From assembly GCA_900073065.1 (NCBI GenBank), contig FJOG01000025.1, positions 930,001 through 994,000 on the forward strand: DNA of 64,000 bases, in the 5' to 3' direction. The DNA is from Phialocephala subalpina. Its lineage: Eukaryota; Ascomycota; Leotiomycetes; Helotiales; Mollisiaceae. Position numbers and translations under genes: made by a program. Numbering within the stretch: position 1 is the first letter of the stretch; each line of letters begins with the position of its first letter. A model generated the notes under the pieces. It did not search any database, was not told the origin of the DNA, and saw nothing but the letters and a program-made list of their open reading frames with translations. This document shows, piece by piece, positions 1-9,504 of the stretch.

Positions 1-280
1 GGAATCGGAGCAGTACAAGGATGCGTACAAGACTGTCTGGAGGATGCTGACAAAGGCGAGCATGCAGAAGATAACACACGGGAAGGAATTGACAAAGACA
101 CCGGCGTGTGGCGTGCTTCTGGATAAGAAGGAGAATGAAGGGAAGGATGTGGAACCAGGTACTTTTGCGAGTCTACTTCGGTATGGGACTGTTCACTTTG
201 AGCAATTGCGGGAGACGATTGATTATGTTAAGACTGAGAAGCCAGAGTATGTGATTGCAAAGGGGCTTCTAGAACCATAG
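1..280 (+). CDS. 3' end of an unidentified gene (partial)
   Basis: An open frame enters from the left edge (frame starting at base 2) and ends at a TAG stop at 278-280, giving about 92 C-terminal residues. The visible part is lysine/glutamate-rich and hydrophilic, and ends in a run reading YVIAKGLLEP. I see no signal peptide, membrane helix or catalytic motif, and do not recognise the family. It lies 270 bases upstream of HGH1 on the same strand. The start, full length and function lie outside the window. Confidence 0.5.
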   Translation, partial: ESEQYKDAYKTVWRMLTKASMQKITHGKELTKTPACGVLLDKKENEGKDVEPGTFASLLRYGTVHFEQLRETIDYVKTEKPEYVIAKGLLEP

Positions 281-549
281 ACTTTGTTTCATAGATAAGA
301 GCAGAAGTTCAGCGAATAAATGAGGAGTATATATCACTTGACTGGACTATATTTCAGGGCCGTGTGAGCAAGGCCCCATCTAGTGTCATCTCTTGTTTTC
401 GAGAGCACCTTTGATATGTATGATGACAAACCCCTCCCCAGGAACTCAAGGGTCATACTTAGGCGGTGAAAATGGGCAGAATCCGACCCCTCCAAGTAAA
501 TTTCTCGAAGCACCGAAAATGCGACCAGAAACATCACAAATCGCCCATC

Positions 550-1914
550 ATGCCTACGGAGCTAGAGGAGGTATGTACTGGCTTTCATGCGTGGAGGATA
601 GTAACTGACCATCTGCAAGCTTGTTGAGTTCATATCTCATGGCAATACTCAAGTCCGGCAGCTTGGTGAGTTCCCTCGAGTCTGAAGTGAAGAGCGAAAC
701 TGATGTACGCCACAGCTGTTGAAAATCTTGTGCCGTACTCTCTTTCACAGCCCGCGATATTCAAGACGAATCAGCTACTTCCAATAAAGGATTTGAAGAT
801 GTTAGTACGAGATTATAAAGTTAGTCAAGCCCGGCCTCCAACTCGAGGTTGCGACTTACACCTCCCAGCAAATAGCTCGAGATGCGATTACAATCCTTAT
901 AAACCTCTCGACTGATCGTGAGGTCCTAGAATACCTTGCGTCAGATAAGGAATTTATCAAAACACTACTTGGCAGAGTCACAGTATGTCAGTCTCCTCCT
1001 TCCACCCTACAGAGCACTTGCTGATGCTCTCAATCCAGAACCCCACAGAACCCAATGCAAATCTCATGTCAATGCTCCTAGCCAACCTCGCAAAATACGA
1101 CGAATTGAAAGAGATTATCACCCTCGAGCGGCCAGCGCCAAAAGAATTATCCTCCAACAATAAAGCCATCGACCAACTCCTCGACCTCTTCGTGAAAGGT
1201 GCCGACGGGACCTATAACAAGGAAGCAGACTTCGATTATCTGGCCTACCTCTTTGCAGATCTCGCCAAACACAAAGAAGGACGGACATACTTCCTCACGA
1301 AACAAGAATACGATGATGTCGTCCCTCTTACAAAACTCACAGTCTTCACAGAGCACAAATCAGACATTCGGAGGAAAGGTGTCGCATCTACAATCAAGAA
1401 TGTTGCATTCGAGGTCGAAGCACATCCATCTTTCTTGTCGGAAGGCGAGATCAATATCCTACCATATTTGCTGTTACCAATCACAGGCAACGAGGAATAC
1501 GAAGAGGACGATATGCTGAGCATGCTTCCCGACCTACAATTATTGCCACCGGACAAGGCTCGAGATCCAGACCCCGCAATCATACAAACGCACGTCGAGA
1601 CACTCATGTTGTTAACAACCACGAGGGAAGGAAGAGATATACTGCGAGATATCAAAGTGTATCCTATCATTCGAGAGCTACATTTGCAAATTGAGCACGA
1701 GGAGTTGCGAGAGGCGTGCGAGAGATTGGTTCAGGTGCTTATGAGAGACGAGGAAGGCGAGGAGAAAGTTGATGAGGGAATGACCGCTCTGGAGAGAAAT
1801 CCACAGAAACGACTGGCGCCACCGAAGGATAATGGCGTGCCGGGCAGTTGGGCAAAGCAAGATGTGGAAGAAGAGGAAGAGAGTGACGATGATGATAAGA
1901 TAATTGAGGTATAA
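550..1914 (+). CDS. HGH1: Protein HGH1 homologue (DUF383/DUF384), eEF2 folding factor
   Basis: Five exons: 550-570, 620-665, 716-819, 869-982 and 1039-1914, giving about 386 residues, the normal size for Hgh1. The N-terminal exons give the armadillo-like helices (LVEFISHGNTQVRQLAVENL, then IKDLKMLVRDYK). The DUF383 block NPTEPNANLMSMLLANLAKY follows the fourth intron, and the DUF384 block (HVETLMLLTTTREGRDILR) comes near the end. The tail is acidic (EEEEESDDDD). In yeast Hgh1 is a cytosolic chaperone that helps translation elongation factor 2 fold. The start ATG at 550 opens a 7-codon exon, which is short but keeps phase. The acceptor at 618-619 is AAG rather than CAG/TAG. The other three introns are 48-56 nt with ordinary sites. 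Confidence 0.88.
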
Positions 1915-3196
1915 ATCGTAAGAAAATAAAAGAATACTGCAATCTTCAGAATGGAGACAAAGCCTGGAAACGTCAATATTGAGCACAAGTGTTCTCAGCA
2001 GCACGGACTTTTGCGGGTGGTGAGTGTTCCTGCTTCGCAGGACAATCTGTCATTGCTAATGTACTTGGCAATTTAGGACTTTCTATTATGTTATACGTGC
2101 TCCTACTTCCAGCTTTCACCATGCTCCACTCTCGGTTACGCCTCAGGATACATCCACATCGAGTAACGAGTGCTATCGAACTCCTCTTAGAATGAATGCT
2201 CGAACCCCTCTTTCCACTGTTCAAAGTTATGGGAGCGAAGAGTCATGATTGGACCAACCCACCAATCAGTCGTACCGGCACTGTTACAATTCTTTTTGTT
2301 GCACATCTCTAAGTAATGAAAGCAATGCTTTTAATATAAGTCTCTTTGGGTGAAGATTCTTGGTTTTTGACTGGCCTCACCGAAGGTCTAGTGTTCTAGT
2401 TTCCGAAGTCAATGAAGTCCTACTTGAGCCCTATCAAATTTTTGGTAGCGAGAACAACTTTTCTATCTTTACCTAGTTCCTACTTATGCAATTGTTATAT
2501 TTCAATTTTGCGTGCTCTGCTCGGCTTCGTTGCATTTCTCCTTTGCATACCATCAGAATCTTACCTTGACATTGTCCATATATTGCCATATTGAGAGAGG
2601 ATTTCAGTTAGTCTGAGGCTAGAAGATAACAGGCAGTCGTGCTGGGACTGGTACGGAGTCCTGGACTGTGACATTCAAGAAGAATGATAACAGAGATAAA
2701 CACGGAAAGTGAGAGGAAAGTACGGAGGAGTTTTAAAAGAGATCGAGGAATGATCCAGGTAGAGCCAGGACCAATGCTTGCATGGTTCTATAATTTCCCA
2801 AATTCATCAATAATGTTTAAATCTCGGAGCACCAAACCCTCTGAAGTATCCCATACTCTCCAATGTCATGACTTTTCTGGGACATTTTCGGATGATCTTG
2901 GATGCGCAAATTACCTGAAGCCTTTGAAGTCTTTTGCTAGCCAGACGCACAACTGAGTTATTAAAGCAGGAGGATCGTTAGAAGATGGGATCAATTGAAG
3001 GTTGTTGAGAAGGAACTAGCTGAGCAGGTGCAGTCTCCGGATAACTCTGAGTTCGATACTGTTGTGGTGGAGGATAGGAGGAAGACTGGTTGAAGGTCAT
3101 ACTTTCTCCATTCGAGGAAGCGGAACAATTTCTAGGTAATTCCTTTCTTACTCTAGACTAACGCTCAAATAAGTTCCCTGATTATAGCCAGAGCTC
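1915..3196. other. Intergenic, no gene seen
   Basis: This lies between two convergent genes (HGH1 + and the MDR gene -). Only short frames without family resemblance or splice support are present. I see no RNA gene or repeat. Confidence 0.5.
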
Positions 3197-4333
3197 TCAA
3201 ACCCCGCTATGCCTCCTTTTCAGGTTTGGTGTCTCGGCAATCCTGATAACGAATTTTGTCGCCGACGACTTCCCCTCTCTCAGAGTCTTTAATGCCTTCT
3301 CCAATCCTGCCAAACCACCTTCCACAACCTCAAACGGATGAATATTGAGTTTCCCTTCTTGCAACCAGCTCCCAATCAACCTCGAATACGCAAATCCAAA
3401 ATCCTTCCCTCCGACACCCATTCCCAATCTATCCTTCTTGCCTAACGGCTGTAGTTCCTTCCACAAACTCCCTACCATTGTGGTAGATTGCTCAATACCT
3501 TCGGGAATATCTTCTCTATGTCCACCAAGCACAAAGGTCACCCTTCCAGTCTCCAGATCCATTGCCCGCCAATAATTCTCATGACTTGCCTTCTCGCTGA
3601 TGCCGTCAAACACAAACTCCAACTTCCTCCCACCTAGCACTTTCTTCACCTCCTCCACAACCTTCTCCGGCCCCTGTCTATAATCAATACTCACGTCCCC
3701 CTTACTCCTATCAATCAACGACTCCACAAATGCCCCTCCCCTCCCCACAACACAAATCAGTGGATGCACACCCATAATTCCCGCCAATTTAATAACCGCC
3801 GCCCCAACCGCACTACTCGCCCCATAAACCAACAAGAGTTTCTCGGCTCCCTGTCCCTTCCTCGTCTGCATCTCAGCAACATCCCATGGACCAGTTTTGA
3901 CCCTCAACATCCCACAAAGCCCAATGACCCCCATATAAGTAGCCATCGGCACTGTACACGCCTCCTCAAACGGCATCTTGTCATCGAGATGGAATGTCGT
4001 CCATTCATACACCACGGCATATTCAGCATAACTCCCATGCGGAGTCCCAAGTTCATGGAGAGCGGCGACTCGATCTCCGGGCTTGAATGAGAGGACTGAG
4101 GGGCCGACAGAGACGACGGTGCCGGCGATGTCGTCGCCGGAGTTGGGACAGGAGCGGATGGTCATTAGGTTGCTGGCGGCCATTTTCCAGTCTTTGGGGT
4201 TACAGGATGTGGCGGCTACCTTGACTAAGAGGGAGTGCGGGTGTGTGAGTACGGGGATGGGGACGTCGTGGATGGAGACGGTGGTTTCGGCTGAAATATG
4301 GGCTTCTTTCATTGTTGTTGGGAGAGTTGCCAT
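3197..4333 (-). CDS. Zinc-type alcohol dehydrogenase / enoyl-reductase-like MDR oxidoreductase
   Basis: Single-exon gene of 378 residues from the ATG at 4333 (MATLPTTMKEAHIS). It is a medium-chain dehydrogenase/reductase. The N-terminal GroES-like part contains LLVKVAATSCNPKDWK and the GDDIAGTVVSVG stretch. The Rossmann part has LLVYGASSAVGAAVIKLAG, the NAD(P)H-binding loop. The C-terminal IHPFEVVEGGLAGLEKALK segment is typical of the fungal YNL134C/ToxD-like enoyl-reductase branch. The catalytic-zinc Cys/His pattern is not obvious, so it is probably a zinc-free NADPH-dependent reductase of unknown small substrate. The reading frame stays open 53 codons upstream, to an ATG at 4492, without a single acidic residue. 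That could encode an optional mitochondrial presequence. It is convergent with HGH1. Confidence 0.8.
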   Translation of the reverse strand: MATLPTTMKEAHISAETTVSIHDVPIPVLTHPHSLLVKVAATSCNPKDWKMAASNLMTIRSCPNSGDDIAGTVVSVGPSVLSFKPGDRVAALHELGTPHGSYAEYAVVYEWTTFHLDDKMPFEEACTVPMATYMGVIGLCGMLRVKTGPWDVAEMQTRKGQGAEKLLLVYGASSAVGAAVIKLAGIMGVHPLICVVGRGGAFVESLIDRSKGDVSIDYRQGPEKVVEEVKKVLGGRKLEFVFDGISEKASHENYWRAMDLETGRVTFVLGGHREDIPEGIEQSTTMVGSLWKELQPLGKKDRLGMGVGGKDFGFAYSRLIGSWLQEGKLNIHPFEVVEGGLAGLEKALKTLREGKSSATKFVIRIAETPNLKRRHSGV

Positions 4334-5078
4334 TGTGATTGTTCGAGATGAGGGGCTTGTTTGATGAGCAGGGAGTGGTGAAATTCTAAAAGGATTGAAG
4401 ATTGAGAGAAGGAGAGAATTCGCGTGGATCCTTGATAATAGCAGATAGTGGGAATTGAGAGAAAGAGGTTTCAAAAACGGTAAAAGGTGCATTGCTATAA
4501 ATTGCAGATTCCCGATATGACTAGCATCGTATCATCATCCGTGAACTCCGGCATGCTTATGCCGAGATCTTCCCCTCCCATCATTGTGATGATGAAGGAA
4601 AGTATAGGTATCAAAGCTTGATGTCTACATTGGCGAGGGGCTGACATATGCAAGAAGCGGAAGTCTCAAGGGGGAGCATTAGCTTGCCGATCATGCACGA
4701 TAATGGCAAGTGCGAAAGTCAATTGGTCCCCCCTTTGAGCTAGCAACCGAGTGCGAAGAGCGAAGGTGGGGTCAAGCCACATGCGCTTAAGATGACGGTT
4801 TCTGATACTGTCGTGATGTATCTAGGGTGACTTTGAAATCTTCTCTTGCGATTGGGCTAGACCAAGAGGGAATGCTGCGGATGTGAAGGACGCTTCTGCA
4901 TTCAAGCTTACAAAGCACATCGTAGGAATTGTCCTAAAACTGGGATTGTGGCATGTGAAGACACGGGGCTAAGGGAGAGAGCTGTAGGTAAATTGAGAGG
5001 AGAAAAGACTATCATTGATTCGATTTTGAGCACAACTTTACTTTATCATGCCAGGTATTTCTCTAACCGGGGGGACAC
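4334..5078. other. Intergenic; upstream of the MDR gene, downstream of the DUF4863 gene
   Basis: Bases 4334-4492 hold the acid-free in-frame extension of the MDR gene, which may be 5' UTR or an alternative N-terminus. The rest shows no supported feature. Confidence 0.4.
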
Positions 5079-5826
5079 TTAAACACACAACGGCTGCGGC
5101 TGCCCAGGCTTCGCATTATACCCAATCCTACCCGCTGGCAAAAAGAACAACGCAACCAGTGCCCCCCTTCGTACTTGAGGGTAGTGATGCGTGCCTGCGC
5201 CAGGACTTGTCCTATACCCAAGATCTCGGTGTTAGTATTCCTATTTCAAACACTTCAAAGAGAATAGTAGAATGTCCTAGAAGCCTCAGGATATTTAGAC
5301 TGTCGAAACAAAGAGGAAAGGGGAATATTGCTCCGAGAAGGTGGGCTTACCACCCTGCTCCCTGCCACCCTTGCATGCCCTTCAACTCCGCTCCCTCGTC
5401 CAGCAGCACAACACAATTGATCTCTCCATACGGATGAACATGATACTGGCCGGAATACTCGTCCTGAGAGTTCATGTACACAGTCGTGATACTGAAGTAT
5501 CTCGTCTCTGCTGATGGGAGAAGGATCTTGGAACGTCGGTACATGGCACCGTCCAATTCGACGTTTGCGACCCAGCCTTCTTTCAGACCGGTGCGGACAC
5601 AGGCACACATGGTGTCGTAGAGGGGGTTACCGGGTCCGTATTCTTTGTTGAGCCTCTCCTCGAGGGCTTTGCCTGGGGTGCTTTGGTATGTTAGCACTGG
5701 TAGTGAGTAAAGAAGGGAACCGTACAGGTTATCTATCTCGCTGAAGAACTGCTTGCATGTTGCGACGAGTTTTTGGGCTGTAGGATAAGCTGCAACGTCC
5801 ACTTCGGTATTGCCAGCAGGATCCAT
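5079..5826 (-). CDS. DUF4863 protein, 4-hydroxylaminobenzoate lyase (PnbB)-like cupin
   Basis: Two exons on the minus strand, 5826-5351 and 5211-5079, giving 202 residues. The start at 5826 has a strong context (GCCATGG). Exon 1 contains FSITTVYMNSQDEYSGQYHV followed by HPYGEINCVVLLDEGAEL, the metal-binding cupin-like core (His-x-His, Glu) of the DUF4863/PnbB family. Exon 2 supplies GTHHYPQVRRGALVALFFLP and AGRIGY, the expected C-terminus. The splice restores GAGWTSPGAGTHH across the join, so the gene looks intact. Bacterial members release ammonia from 4-hydroxylaminobenzoate in nitrobenzoate breakdown; the substrate in a fungus is unknown. The single 139-nt intron is an introner-like element, nearly matched by an intron in the MFS gene at 38.8 kb. 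Confidence 0.78.
5212..5350 (-). repeat. Introner-like intron, family A copy 1 (in DUF4863 gene)
   Basis: A 139-nt GT-AG intron read on the minus strand. Its donor-side part (GTAAGCCCACCTTCT...) and its last 21 bases, ending TTGGGTATAG, match intron 1 of the MFS gene (38736-38884) along the whole length. The final 21 bases are identical. The two host genes are unrelated, so the introns themselves must share ancestry. A likely branch site is ATACTAACAC. Confidence 0.85.
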
Positions 5827-6916
5827 GGCTTCAAATTTCAAGTAAGAGGGTGATACTATGGATGCGGACTTCAAGTCTGTGAAGCAATTGAAAGACTTCT
5901 TTGATCAAACTGAAGTGAACTTTTAGAAAGAAGAAATTCGTATAGCTTCGAGGCTCTGAACATTTAAGTGCAAGTTTTATGTAGTTGGTGGTAATACCTG
6001 CCAAGCAGCATCTGACTGCGGAGGTGGGAAGTCGGAAGCTCCAACGGCACATAGGCAGGCTACACACACGAATGGCGCTGTGGCTTACCCTAATCAGGAG
6101 AAGCTTGTCTGCTAGGGCACATTGCCGGACTTCGCATTTCGCATAGGTCCTCGCTTAGATTCCTCGCTTCAGGGACAGTGCTCGTATGAATATCTTTTGA
6201 GAAAAGAACCGCAACTTGACGACTTCTATAGCTACAAGAAACACTGAATACACTCCAACATGTTGGCCGTATTCCAGAAGGCAACGACGAGAGGAAGAAT
6301 AGAACGGCAAACATAAACGAGAAGAGGTCTTCAGATGACGAGAAGTATAACATAACATAACATTGCTGCAAAATCTGCAACCTCCTGCATCAAGCCGCAA
6401 CCGACGGCTTGTTCTGCAAGATCATAGAAAGCGACGAGAAAACGTTATCACCGAGCAAAGGAGCAGAACAGCAATGTGGCGTCTTTCAGTTCTCCGTTTA
6501 CCTTGACGAGCTTGGAGTTGTGTGCTTAGAAATCTTGAATGTACTCCAGATCTGGAGGCTTGTCAAATCTGATGGGGAGTGGCAACTTCCGGGCAATGAA
6601 TTTACCACAGCCCACAGGACGAACCGGCCAGAACATGACATTAAGTGTAGCAGTTGCCTTTGTCTCGCTGATTGGGTTGACGAATCGGAGATATTGGATC
6701 GTCCCGTAGCGCATTTGCAGGCTGTCCGTGAAATACCGCTGCGCTGATTGGACGAGGTCAATCAGAGGCCGAGTTGCCCGCCGCTAACACATTCCAAGGC
6801 TCGGAGTCACGTGTAGATGAACTTCCTCCTCTTCAACATCTCCACAAGCCAATGAGTTGTCCTGATGATTTATGAGCGGACATTCTGTCCAGAAGAAAGA
6901 GAATAGACGAGACACC
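5827..6916. other. Intergenic between divergent genes
   Basis: This 1.1-kb stretch holds the promoters of the DUF4863 gene (-) and the Zn2Cys6 gene (+). The short open frames lack family resemblance. No repeat or RNA gene was recognised. Confidence 0.45.
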
Positions 6917-8370
6917 ATGTCGGCTCGAGTTATGAAAGCACACCACAAGGTGAGGACTGGGTGCATCCAATGTAAAGCTCGTAGGATTAAGGTCAATTCC
7001 ATCATTTTGTAATCGGGGCCGAAGCTGACGGATCTAGTGTGATGAATTGAAACCGCGGTCAGTATTGCTCGGCTCTTGACCATGAATGCTTGTTGACGAG
7101 GTCTTCCAGCTGTTCACGTTGTTTGAGATACTCAGAAGAATGCACCTATCCAGTGCCTAAAGAAGAATCCTCGAAATTATTCAAGCCGACCACAGATTCA
7201 GAGATATCTGGGCCACTCCGGCCCACCGGCTCGATAGAACGTCCCAAGGACATTAACAACTTTACCTCAGAACTGAATCTAGGAGATCTAGGACTTCTCC
7301 ATGAGTGGACTATGAGTGCTTACACCGGCTTCGTTGATCAACCCAGAACCGAGCATCTATGGCAGGCTGAGATTCCTCGAATGGCGCTAAAGCATCCGTT
7401 TCTGATGCGTGGAGTCCTAGCTGTGTCCGCTTTGTACAAAGGTCGAATGGAGCCCGATAAGAAACCCCATTATTTGCAGGTTGCAGCATATCATCAAAAC
7501 CTGGCTCTTCCAGCCTATCGATATATTGTCGAGGACCTTGATAATCGAATGGATAGAGAGAATGCTGGAGCAGTCCTTGCCTTCGGTCATCTGACGACAG
7601 CATACGCTTTCGCGTCACCTCACGCCCCAGGCAGCATCCTATTTGCTGGTTTGTGTGCCTCGACTGGCGTTCCCGAGTAAGCCACCTATTCCCGCCCAAA
7701 ATGCTACTTTTTTGTATGAAAACTCCCAGGGTTGGGGGTTGTCTTAGGGGCTGCAAACGGAATTACAAACGGATGCGACACTTGAGACAACCGCCAACCC
7801 CGAGAGCTGCTACCTATTTTTTCAGCTTTTATAGTGCTAACTTGTGGGAGGTGGCTATATCTGACTCGAGGATGTCGAAAGATCATGGTAATGGCGAAAG
7901 ACTGGATAAGTTCTGGCCCAATGAACCTGGTGATGCGGGATATTGATAGTCCAATCGACCTGTCTCTGAGCCCGGACGACCACCATTTAGCTGCGCTGGC
8001 AGAGCATCTAGAAAGCCTGCCCATATCAGGCCCCGAGGACAGCGAGGAGATGGATGCTTTTCGTGAGGCATTGTCCCAGCTCAGAAGGAGCTTTGCATTG
8101 CCGTGGCAGGCTGGAGATCCATTGAGCGCCAAATTTTCATGCTTCGCGTGGGTAGAGTTCATCCCGCAAAGATATCTCGAGCTATTGAGTGTGTTACGGC
8201 CTGTGGCGCTGGTGATTCTCTCGTATTTCTGCGTGCTCTTACACCAATGCGGTCATTTCTGGCACATTAAAGGCGCCGCGGAGAGAATTATTGGTGAAAT
8301 GTACAATATCCTGGAAGACGACTGGCATGACTGGATTACTTGGCCGCTACAGAGGGTGCTGAATCAATGA
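6917..8370 (+). CDS. Zn2Cys6 fungal transcription factor
   Basis: Four exons: 6917-6991, 7038-7057, 7110-7676 and 7851-8370, giving 393 residues. Splicing the first three assembles a complete binuclear zinc cluster: Cys16-x2-Cys-x6-Cys26-x6-Cys33-x2-Cys-x6-Cys43, flanked by basic residues (KARRIK). The rest resembles the fungal-specific regulator body (MALKHPFLMRGVLAVSALYK; WLYLTRGCRKI; the C-terminal LRPVALVILSYFCVLLHQ stretch). It is a nuclear DNA-binding regulator; its targets are unknown. The third intron (7677-7850, 174 nt) is much longer than the others and carries a strong hairpin. Its acceptor GGGAG is weak, but it is the one that keeps the downstream frame. Confidence 0.8.
7677..7850 (+). 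repeat. Hairpin-bearing long intron (possible introner-like element)
   Basis: A 174-nt intron in the Zn2Cys6 gene. Near its centre GGGTTGGGGGTTGTCT is followed, about 50 bases on, by AGACAACCGCCAACCCC, an almost perfect inverted repeat. A TGCTAAC branch-like site lies just before the acceptor. No second copy was found in this window, so membership of a repeated family is only suspected. Confidence 0.4.
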
Positions 8371-8938
8371 GTACAATCGATATGCCTGTCTCGGGAGGCG
8401 TGTTGTGAATCCCTTCCGATGATTGGGCGGGCTTCTTTCTCGTCATACCCACGCTGTTAGATCCACGTTGTACCAATTCATCTGAAGTCGTCAGAATCCG
8501 AGGAAATTTGAGGCTGGAAATGATGTTGTGGAAGGAAGAATTTTTCTTTTGGCGGCGCGAGAGAAGCTTGGCATGGCATCTGGCACATCTCCGGCCCATT
8601 TTCCCCAAACGAACTCCCCCTGACTTCACCCCTTTGAGACTTTACATCCGGATGGTAGTATTGTTGGACGACATATTTCTTTTCGATTGACTAATGGCAA
8701 GATCCATTCCTCCGATTGTGCATGGGTTGAAGAATACGATCAAACCAGCAAAAATGTGCATCATTCGATGAAGGCGGGGTGATGTCAGGTCACAGCTTCA
8801 ACGTACCACAGAACACAATGTGCATCCAGCAATCTCGGATACACCTTCTGATGGAACAATGGTATACCTATATTAGGCAGTTCCCGAGTCTTCCCACTCA
8901 CTTTTCAATCACTCAACCTTGAAGATCCTGAAGCTCCA
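8371..8938. other. Intergenic
   Basis: No supported gene. It contains the promoter of the small membrane-protein gene that starts at 8939. Confidence 0.4.
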
Positions 8939-9504
8939 ATGCCACCGAATATCGCAGTCGAAATGACTCCAGAAGTGCAAGTCGCCGTTGTCGAGGCACT
9001 GTATTTGCTGCAAGCATTTTCAGCAGCGATTGTTTCTCTCCAAATCGTCCAATTCTTCCTGTTCTCGAGATTCAAGGATGCTCACAAGATTGTGTAAGCT
9101 CTTCATTCTCCGAAAGTCGAGGTACACCAGACTGACATTGGTGATAGCATCTACACCGTCGCACCTCTGCTCGGCTTTATCCAGGTCTTCACCGTTCTGA
9201 CTCAGATCAGAGCCATCGGCCGCAGTCACAAGATGAATGTCGACTTCGAATGGATCAAGTCTGGGATCGTGACCGCGTTGTGGCTCTGGTTGGCTATTGA
9301 GAGCGGAGTGAGCAAGTGGGGAAGTGATGCTCATATGACTGTGGCTTGTGTCCTATCCTTGCTCTTCATTGCGTGAGTAGCATTGTTTATTTGGTAGGAG
9401 GGCTTTGCTGATGGTGTGGCAGTCTTGTATTCTATTCGACATTGATCATGGCAGCGAACAAGCATAGAGGACACAGAGAGGGACGAGTTGTGTTGTCAGA
9501 GTAG
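8939..9504 (+). CDS. Small four-helix membrane protein, family unknown
   Basis: Three short exons, 8939-9093, 9148-9372 and 9423-9504, with introns of 54 and 50 nt, encode 153 residues. No single exon is long enough to stand out as an open frame. The product has four predicted membrane segments, at about residues 16-43 (VVEALYLLQAFSAAIVSLQI), 52-72 (IYTVAPLLGFIQVFTVLTQI), 86-104 (IKSGIVTALWLWLAIES) and 112-134 (HMTVACVLSLLFIALVFYST). It ends in a basic tail. Consistent phase across both introns and the periodic hydrophobic stretches support a real gene. I do not recognise the family; a membrane-integral protein of endomembranes or plasma membrane is an inference from topology. Confidence 0.65.
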
